From an uncultured Verrucomicrobiota bacterium (GTDB lineage: Bacteria > Verrucomicrobiota > Kiritimatiellia > RFP12 > UBA1067), in NCBI GenBank assembly GCA_947305825.1, contig CAMZET010000037.1, positions 1 through 10,030 of the forward strand: a stretch of 10,030 nucleotides of DNA, read 5' to 3'. Positions 4,885 through 10,030 of this stretch are shown piece by piece. A program made the position numbers and the translations under genes. The notes below the pieces were generated by a model that was not told the DNA's origin, did no database searches, and saw only the letters and a list, made by a program, of their open reading frames with translations. Position 1 is the stretch's first letter. Each line of letters starts with the position of its first letter.

Positions 4885-7794
4885 CTACAAATCGTCGCTT
4901 GAAAGCGGCAGCCAATGCGCCGTCAGCCGCACGGTTGTCCCCGGATTCGCCAGTTCCTTGAACGCACATCTGGAATATCCTGCGCCACACGGTGTTCCGG
5001 CAAGCACGGGATGCCGTTCGTTGGCCACCGTGGAGTATCGCGCGTTGGCGCCGCTATTCAAACCCTCGACCGTCCAGCCTGCGAACTCGCAACCTTCGCG
5101 TGCAGGTGCAGGGACTGCCATCCAAACCGTCGCATCTGCGGAGGGTTTGTAGGTCCCTGTCGCGACGCCCCCCGCAAGGTCGTATTCGACGGCATACCCC
5201 CCGGGAACCGCCCAGTGCGCCCGCAGAAGAACCGCGCCACTCTCTTTGGTCAACCCAATAAACGAACAATAGTCACAGCCTCCTCCATAGGACACCGCCG
5301 AGAAATCCAGCAGTTGCGAGACGCCTGACTTGGTAGAATACCTGCCGGAACCGGCGACATCGCCGACCAGCGACCAGCCGGCGAATTCGTAACCCTCTTT
5401 GACAGGCGTTTTCAGATACAGCCAGCCTGTGGACGAGATTGAGGCTGGGTAGGCGGAACCAGCCTTGCCACCTGCGAGATCGTACTCGACGGCGTAGCCG
5501 CCAGGCACGGACCAGTGCGCCTTGAGTTGCACAAATCCGCCAACGGCGGACAGGCCGAAGAATCCGCAACTATCGAAGCCGCCGCCGTACGCGAACGCGC
5601 CGGACAATCCGGAGGCGTCGCCGCCGAGGGGCGCAAACATGGCCGAGCGCGAAATAACGCCTTCCACAGACCAACCGGCAAACACGTATCCGTCGCGCAC
5701 CGGCGCAGGGAGTTCCAGCCATTCATCCGCGACGACGGAAACGGGATAGTCCGCGCCCGGTTGCCCTCCGTCCAAATCGTATTCGATGGCATATCCGCCG
5801 GGCAGCATCCAATTCGCACGAAGGCAGACGACGCCGCCTGGTTCCACCAATCCACGGAATGCGCAATAATTGCTGTTTGTTGCGCAGAGAGTCCCTGCCA
5901 CCAACGGCTGGGAAGTATTGCGCTGCACCGACCATCTGGCTTTCGCCGAGATGTCGCCGCTGGCCGTCCATCCGGCGAACACGTAGCCCTGGCGCTTCGG
6001 ACGGGCTATATTGAACCACACCCCGGGGTCTACAATCGTCAGAAGTTCGCTGGAGGTCGTGCCACTGGCCAAATCATAGGCTATGCACCCCTGGTCCGGA
6101 CAGACTGTTTTCAAGCACTGCGCAAAAGACTTCTCGGAGGAAAGGTGCACGTCCAGCCACGCAAGGTGGTTCAAAATGTACTTGCGCCAGTTCTCGACGT
6201 CTTCAGCATGTGACGGCATCGCCGCCTCGGCGCGGTAGGGGTTTGGATACACCCCCCAGCGGGCGTCTTCAGCCGCCCCCGCTTCAGACAGGCGGGTTAT
6301 CAGTTCTTCAAGTGCCGGCGAATCGGCGAGTTCCAGCATCTTCGAGCGCGCAATCCGCCAGTACAGCTCGATGACGCGGCTTCTGAAATCCTGGTGGCGC
6401 ACCCAATCGCGAAACCAGTTGACAGTGCTGTTGTTGACAAAAGTCGCAAAACTCCTGCCTATTTGCGTTGCCAGCGATCCAGCGGCGGAGCTGAAGTCGT
6501 AATCCCAGACAGGCCCGAACGTCAGTTTCCCGCCTTGGTCGATATGGCTGAACCGGCTGTTGCCTGGATCACCCTGCCCCATGAGTTCGTTCACGAGCCA
6601 GGACGCGGCCATGGAATCGAGGTCGGCCATTTCGGTATAGTGCGCACCGTCTGCGCATCGTCCGCCGGGAGACGAATAGGCTTGCTCGAAACGCACCCAG
6701 AGCGACGTCGCCACGTTGTACATATCGGCGTTGCTCTTGGCGAATTCTGGCTTATCGACAAGCACTCTCAATCCTCCGGGCGTCCTGAATCGTGAAACAC
6801 CGGTCAACCTGCTGTCAACTTCAAAAAGATACCCGCCCGAGAAATCATAATTTTTCAATAGCCCGTAGTCGGACAAGTCGTATGTCTGCCCCTTGAATTC
6901 GACAATCCCCCCGGACATCCAGGACAAGTCCTCGGACATCTGCGTTTCGAGCGCGGATTTATCCTCCGCCGTCAGCGCGGCAGCGGATTTGACAGCCTTG
7001 TACAGCTTGCCTGCCACGGACTCCGCTTCGTCCTCCCAGTCGAATATCTCGACGCGGTTTTCGCCGACGCGAAGATGTTCGCAAAGCATATAGACGCCAT
7101 GATATTCGCCGTTGTAAACGACATCGACCCATGTCATGTCCATGCCGACGACGCCGAGGGCTTTGCCAAGTTCGCTCGCAAACTTGTTGCGCAGGAACGC
7201 CCTGTCGTAAAAGTTTGACACCAGTACCCAATGCTTGTTCTTCCCGAATCCGAACAGGTCGGTCTTCTTGTCCAGCTTCAGTTTGTACGATTTCTGCGGG
7301 TAAAGCGTCCACGACGAGTTGCCGCGGCCTTTTACCTGCGTAGCACCGTCGTATTGCTGGCCGAACTCGGAATTGCCCTGAATCTTCAGCGAGGCCGAGA
7401 CGTATTCCTTGTTCGTCACGGCGAAGCCGTCGTCCGTCGTCAGGTAGACTACCGGCAACCGGCTGAAATACAGCGCGTTGCTGCATACGAGCGTGTCGCC
7501 CTGCCAGACCTGGACTTGCAGCCAATGCTCGAGGTCGTCCTCGGTCGGGACGTACGACGCGCCCGTGCCGACTTGAACTGCATTTGCGGCATCGCCGCAC
7601 GCCGGCCATGACATCCAGCGGTAGACCGGGTCGGACGGCGCGCCCGTGAGCGTCGTTTCGATTGCCGCACCGGGCGACGGAGCCGTAGTATTGAACAGAA
7701 TCGCCAACTCGGCATTCTGCGCCGGCAGGGTAGTGTTCGCAGAAGTCGCGAGCACCCCTGCGATTGCAAATCCCATGATAATGATTGTTCTCAT
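4885..7794 (-). CDS. Secreted CotH-type kinase with four C-terminal InlB-like repeats
   Basis: The 969-residue protein begins with a signal peptide (MRTIIIMGFAIAGVLATSAN; cleavage near residue 18-20). Residues 22-112 resemble an Ig-like beta domain (YRWMSW, YVPTEDDLEHWLQVQV). Residues 114-552 match the CotH kinase family (PF08757): VKGRGNSSWTLYPQKSYKLKL (starting at about 154), NFYDRAFLRNK (194-204), GNSRF (411-415) and the metal-binding-type WDYD (430-433). CotH proteins are atypical kinases; Bacillus CotH phosphorylates spore-coat proteins, and substrates elsewhere are mostly unknown. Residues 569-963 are four repeats of about 98 residues, each with YDLxGG, an RxGYxFAGW turn and a closing LxAxW, as in Listeria-Bacteroides (InlB B) repeats, probably for adhesion or spacing. 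There is no LPXTG, PEP-CTERM or obvious type 9 signal at the C-terminus, so the protein is likely periplasmic or released. The start is fixed by AAGGAGG five bases upstream and by the signal peptide. It lies 28 bases after the SGNH gene and 20 before the glycosyltransferase gene. Confidence 0.9.
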   Translation of the reverse strand: MRTIIIMGFAIAGVLATSANTTLPAQNAELAILFNTTAPSPGAAIETTLTGAPSDPVYRWMSWPACGDAANAVQVGTGASYVPTEDDLEHWLQVQVWQGDTLVCSNALYFSRLPVVYLTTDDGFAVTNKEYVSASLKIQGNSEFGQQYDGATQVKGRGNSSWTLYPQKSYKLKLDKKTDLFGFGKNKHWVLVSNFYDRAFLRNKFASELGKALGVVGMDMTWVDVVYNGEYHGVYMLCEHLRVGENRVEIFDWEDEAESVAGKLYKAVKSAAALTAEDKSALETQMSEDLSWMSGGIVEFKGQTYDLSDYGLLKNYDFSGGYLFEVDSRLTGVSRFRTPGGLRVLVDKPEFAKSNADMYNVATSLWVRFEQAYSSPGGRCADGAHYTEMADLDSMAASWLVNELMGQGDPGNSRFSHIDQGGKLTFGPVWDYDFSSAAGSLATQIGRSFATFVNNSTVNWFRDWVRHQDFRSRVIELYWRIARSKMLELADSPALEELITRLSEAGAAEDARWGVYPNPYRAEAAMPSHAEDVENWRKYILNHLAWLDVHLSSEKSFAQCLKTVCPDQGCIAYDLASGTTSSELLTIVDPGVWFNIARPKRQGYVFAGWTASGDISAKARWSVQRNTSQPLVAGTLCATNSNYCAFRGLVEPGGVVCLRANWMLPGGYAIEYDLDGGQPGADYPVSVVADEWLELPAPVRDGYVFAGWSVEGVISRSAMFAPLGGDASGLSGAFAYGGGFDSCGFFGLSAVGGFVQLKAHWSVPGGYAVEYDLAGGKAGSAYPASISSTGWLYLKTPVKEGYEFAGWSLVGDVAGSGRYSTKSGVSQLLDFSAVSYGGGCDYCSFIGLTKESGAVLLRAHWAVPGGYAVEYDLAGGVATGTYKPSADATVWMAVPAPAREGCEFAGWTVEGLNSGANARYSTVANERHPVLAGTPCGAGYSRCAFKELANPGTTVRLTAHWLPLSSDDL
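4906..6090 (-). repeat. Four ~98-residue protein repeats of InlB/Listeria-Bacteroides type in the CotH protein
   Basis: Approximate units are 6090-5794, 5793-5497, 5496-5197 and 5196-4906. Each begins near YxxEYDLxGG (first unit CIAYDLASG), continues to GYxFAGW, and ends LxAxW; the first three are followed by a short xPGG linker. Between FAGW and the closing strand there is an extra stretch of about 40 residues with one or two cysteines just before a C-x-F turn. The repeats are diverged at DNA level, unlike those in the neighbouring glycosyltransferase gene, and are therefore older. Confidence 0.85.
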
Positions 7795-7799
7795 TGTGA

Positions 7800-7806
7800 C
7801 CTCCTT
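7800..7806 (-). promoter_or_regulatory. Strong ribosome binding site of the CotH gene
   Basis: AAGGAGG on the minus strand is 5 bases before ATG 7794-7792. It fixes the start at the signal peptide although the frame is open further upstream to 7905, where it overlaps the SGNH-like gene. Confidence 0.85.
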
Positions 7807-7822
7807 GTCAACGCATAATGCG

Positions 7823-7957
7823 CTAAAATTGGAAATAGACGAACGGCGTCTGTTCGATTGCGCGCGTACTGAGGCGCAGGATTGAGCAGAAAAGCATGAA
7901 AGCACAGGCCGTGCCCCAGAAAAGCTGCAAGCGCCAGGAATCGCGGAAACGGAAAAG
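7823..7957 (-). other. Putative remnant of an MBOAT acyltransferase C-terminus
   Basis: The last 44 codons of the SGNH-like gene encode LFRFRDSWRLQLFWG, a hydrophobic helix, and the end TPFVYFQF. AlgI-like MBOAT proteins characteristically finish with a membrane helix and a [FY]-[IV]-YFQF end, and genes of that family normally neighbour AlgJ/AlgX-type SGNH genes. The match is by recognition only, and the junction near 7957 is approximate. Confidence 0.5.
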
Positions 7958-8710
7958 CCCCTTGGCGAGGTAGCGACGCAATCTGTCCAGTGACTGCAAA
8001 AACTCGTCAGTCGTCTGGCAAACCGGTATCAAGAATGTCTTTAGCCCTTTCTGATAGGAAAAGTCATTGCCGTCATAGAGTTTGTCGCCATGGCTGTTGT
8101 AAGACCCAAAAAAATAAGGTCTCGATTTTTCATTGTGCAGACGCGAATACTCTTCAAGGATGTCAGGCGACAATTGCTGACGCTTCTCGGGCGGGACCTT
8201 CAGCGAATCGGATATCCAAGTCAGGCCATAGCGCAGATAAAGACCTGCCAATTCGAGCGGATTCAGAGCCGATTGCATTTCGGGATATAGTCCGCTCCAG
8301 TACATTGGCAACGCTAGGCTGGAATAAAGCTTCTCTTCGCTGCTGTTGTGCTGCCCGTTGAATGCCAGCGAATAGACGACAACATCGCCTTCGCGAAGCG
8401 TTCCTTCCAGGATGTTCGGATAGAACCTGAGCGGTATGCCAATGTGTGTCGCAAGGTTCACGACCGGCATCCCGGTCTGTTGCGACAGTAATTCGCTATC
8501 CATGCTGAAAAGCGCTTCCGAACCTCCCATTACGACAATCTTGGGTTCATGTATGGTCTGTGCAATCGCACGCTTGTACTGTAGAGCCTTAGGTATCCAT
8601 GAGTCGGAAGTAACAACGCCTCGTCCGACAATGTTCACCGAAAGGACAAACAGCCCGGCTGCAAAGACGAACGCCAAAGCGAATGAAATGAAGAATGCGC
8701 TTTTTCTCAT
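7823..8710 (-). CDS. Membrane-anchored SGNH-like protein, apparently truncated and fused to an MBOAT-type tail
   Basis: The 295-residue protein starts MRKSAFFISFALAFVFAAG, a single N-terminal membrane anchor (residues 5-28), with the rest expected outside the cytoplasm. IVVMGGSEALFSMDSELL (about 58-75) and VVNLATHIG match the first catalytic block of AlgJ/AlgX-like SGNH proteins, the Ser of GGS (64) being the presumed nucleophile. Such proteins normally take part in O-acetylation of exported polysaccharide. The expected C-terminal D-x-x-H block is absent. After RRYLAKG (about 251) the sequence changes to a hydrophobic helix (LQLFWGTACAFMLFCSILRL) and ends TPFVYFQF, very like the C-terminus of AlgI-type MBOAT acyltransferases. 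It may thus be a deletion fusion of two neighbouring genes; a natural C-terminal membrane helix is the alternative. The start at 8710 is chosen because GGGGA sits 6 bases upstream and the signal anchor begins there. The preceding stop is 10 bases away and overlaps the ribosome site, suggesting coupling. Catalytic activity is doubtful. Confidence 0.75.
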   Translation of the reverse strand: MRKSAFFISFALAFVFAAGLFVLSVNIVGRGVVTSDSWIPKALQYKRAIAQTIHEPKIVVMGGSEALFSMDSELLSQQTGMPVVNLATHIGIPLRFYPNILEGTLREGDVVVYSLAFNGQHNSSEEKLYSSLALPMYWSGLYPEMQSALNPLELAGLYLRYGLTWISDSLKVPPEKRQQLSPDILEEYSRLHNEKSRPYFFGSYNSHGDKLYDGNDFSYQKGLKTFLIPVCQTTDEFLQSLDRLRRYLAKGLFRFRDSWRLQLFWGTACAFMLFCSILRLSTRAIEQTPFVYFQF

Positions 8711-8716
8711 TCGACG

Positions 8717-8722
8717 TCCCCT
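8717..8722 (-). promoter_or_regulatory. Ribosome binding site overlapping the upstream stop codon
   Basis: AGGGGA on the minus strand overlaps the TAG stop (8723-8721) of the tandem SGNH gene and is 6 bases from ATG 8710-8708. This arrangement suggests translational coupling of the two SGNH genes. Confidence 0.5.
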
Positions 8723-10030
8723 ATTCCGTCGGCTCGCCAATCTGTTCCTGTATTTCCCGGAAGAGTTCATCGTATACGCTGCGCTCGAAATGGAAGTAGT
8801 CGAGCCGGCGTTCGGCATACTTGAACACCATCTGGTGGACTGGGACTACCGGATACTTCTTAGCGTAGACGGTCAGCAACCTGTCGTTCGCCCAGCGGAT
8901 TTTCTCGTTCTTGAAATCGCACTCCGCACGGTCCGCTTCGCCGGTCGAGGCGAGTTCCGGCAGAGTCAGCAAGACGACCTTGGCGGCGTGCTTCCCGAGA
9001 ATCTCAAGTATTTCCTCGAACGCCTTCGTGAACTCTTCGCGCGTGTGCAAGAAGAAGTGTGCGCCGAAGTTGAAATAGGCGACATCGTATTTCTTGCCCT
9101 TGGTCATGCAGGAAAGGCCGTCGATGTACGCGGGGTCGGCAATCGAATGGCTCGAAGCGTAGACTTCGGAAGTAGGCTTGGATTTCAGTTTTGCGCTCGC
9201 CGCGCAGCAATCGCGCAACAGGCATCCGCCCACAAACAAATAGTGGCAGTGCTCGTCTTCGTTGATTGTCAGCGTTTCCCACTCTTCGAACTCGAGTTTC
9301 GCTTCTCCCGGCGCGATTTTGCCCGCTTTGAAAAGCTCCTCGTAGACGCTCTTTTGGGCAGGGCCTTCGTCTTTTTGCAGTTTCAGGGCTTTTGCCAGGA
9401 CTAGGGTCGAATCGTCGTTGATTTGCTGCGCTGTTGTCTTGTTCGCCGGTCGAAGGGCATGCGACATTCCGACATGGGAGAAGCCGGCGCAAAATGCCTC
9501 GCTTTTTTCCGTATGCGATTCTTCCATTACATATTGGAATACGTCGACAAAGCGCCAGCCAAGACGGGTGGCGAGCGAAGCCATGTAGTCGCGCTGCTTG
9601 TTCACATTATCCACCGTGACCATGCCGACGTATTTTTTCTCCTGCATATGCGCTGGAAGCGGCGAGGCGAGAAGCGCTTCGCAGCCGGCAAGTTCCTTGA
9701 GGGTATTGAGGATGCGCATATCCTGCGCCGGTTTCAGCGCAATCTGGTTGCCCACCATGAACACGACAAAGGTGTAGCGGTATGGATGCGCGGAAACGAA
9801 GGACTTGAATTGCGCCTCGAAGCGCGGGTCATCGATTTTCAGGGCGGTGCCAAACCCGTCGACCGGAACGTTATAGGCTTTCGCCAGGCGGAAGCGGCAG
9901 CGCATGACGGCAATGTCTCCGACCAGCAGAGGACGCGCCAACTCGGAACGCGGCGCGTTGTTGTGCCAGTTGTTCACGTAGAAACTCCGCCCGCCGACGA
10001 TTTTCCTGGCCACCACGCCGTCCGCCCACG
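8721..10030 (-). CDS. Tandem SGNH-hydrolase-like protein (5' end outside window)
   Basis: The frame is open to the right edge (reading W-A-D-G before a GTG at 10016), so the true start probably lies outside. In numbering from that GTG (431 residues), two SGNH-like domains are visible. Domain 1 (about 25-212): LLVGDIAVM (31-38) where GDS is expected, FMVGNQ (86-91), a VTVDNVNKQRDYMASLATRLGW stretch like the usual N-helix (starting at 133), and GFSH (178-181) in place of D-x-x-H. Domain 2 (about 255-425): LFVGGCLLRD (260-269) at the nucleophile block, YFNFGAHFF (314-322) resembling the usual NxGxH block, and LDYFHFERSVYDEL (405-418) with an intact D-x-x-H. SGNH proteins are esterases or acyltransferases; in this setting a role in polysaccharide O-acyl modification is plausible. 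Domain 1 looks catalytically dead, and domain 2 has Cys at the nucleophile position. No signal peptide or membrane helix is in the visible part. It precedes the second SGNH gene by 10 bases. Confidence 0.8.
   Translation of the reverse strand, partial: WADGVVARKIVGGRSFYVNNWHNNAPRSELARPLLVGDIAVMRCRFRLAKAYNVPVDGFGTALKIDDPRFEAQFKSFVSAHPYRYTFVVFMVGNQIALKPAQDMRILNTLKELAGCEALLASPLPAHMQEKKYVGMVTVDNVNKQRDYMASLATRLGWRFVDVFQYVMEESHTEKSEAFCAGFSHVGMSHALRPANKTTAQQINDDSTLVLAKALKLQKDEGPAQKSVYEELFKAGKIAPGEAKLEFEEWETLTINEDEHCHYLFVGGCLLRDCCAASAKLKSKPTSEVYASSHSIADPAYIDGLSCMTKGKKYDVAYFNFGAHFFLHTREEFTKAFEEILEILGKHAAKVVLLTLPELASTGEADRAECDFKNEKIRWANDRLLTVYAKKYPVVPVHQMVFKYAERRLDYFHFERSVYDELFREIQEQIGEPTE

Noticed and set aside
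7810..7824. Short palindrome (CGCAT-A-ATGCG) between the SGNH-like and CotH genes as an operator or terminator
   Set aside because: The arms are only five bases with a one-base centre and no T-run; too short to support a function.
7795..7905. N-terminal extension of the CotH gene to an ATG at 7905
   Set aside because: It would overlap the SGNH-like gene and bury the signal peptide; AAGGAGG directly precedes the ATG at 7794.
8711..8818. N-terminal extension of the SGNH-like membrane protein to an ATG at 8818
   Set aside because: It overlaps the end of the upstream SGNH gene including its D-x-x-H motif, and the signal anchor starts at MRKS (8710).

Overview
The window is a GC-rich bacterial segment in which every supported gene lies on the minus strand. 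Read in the direction of transcription (high to low coordinates) it holds five tightly spaced genes that look like one operon for assembling or modifying a cell-surface glycan. After a short non-coding gap comes the start of an unrelated AAA-ATPase-like gene with its own promoter. Three things point loosely to the Verrucomicrobiota / Kiritimatiellota / Lentisphaerota group, although Bacteroidota are not excluded: a secreted CotH kinase carrying InlB/Listeria-Bacteroides-type repeats, an AAA-ATPase of the RPRRFGKS type, and SGNH proteins next to an apparent MBOAT remnant. This placement is inference from gene content only.

Layout. Positions 10030-8721 hold the 3' part of a protein with two tandem SGNH-hydrolase-like domains; its 5' end is outside the window. 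Positions 8710-7823 encode a membrane-anchored SGNH-like protein. Its last ~44 residues look like the C-terminal end of an MBOAT (AlgI-type) acyltransferase, so the gene may be a deletion fusion. Positions 7794-4885 encode a secreted CotH-type protein kinase with an N-terminal Ig-like region and four C-terminal repeats of ~98 residues. Positions 4864-3497 encode a family-2 glycosyltransferase with a coiled-coil tail made of near-identical 28-residue (84-bp) repeats. Positions 3465-826 encode a two-domain glycosyltransferase (GT2 then GT4) that also has a coiled-coil tail, and that tail contains a diverged copy of the same repeat motif. Positions 825-704 are non-coding and carry a weak dyad and a doubled extended -10 promoter. 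Positions 703-1 are the 5' two-thirds or so of the AAA-ATPase-like gene.

How the genes may work together (inference). The two glycosyltransferases probably build a surface polysaccharide at the inner face of the cytoplasmic membrane. Their related coiled-coil tails suggest that they assemble with each other or use a common scaffold. The SGNH proteins are of the kind that O-acylate or de-acylate exported polysaccharide, usually with an MBOAT partner. Here only a possible tail of that partner is visible. The CotH kinase would act outside the cytoplasm on protein or glycan. Gaps of 10 to 31 bases and stop/start coupling support co-transcription. No tRNA, rRNA, CRISPR array, insertion sequence or integrase is visible.
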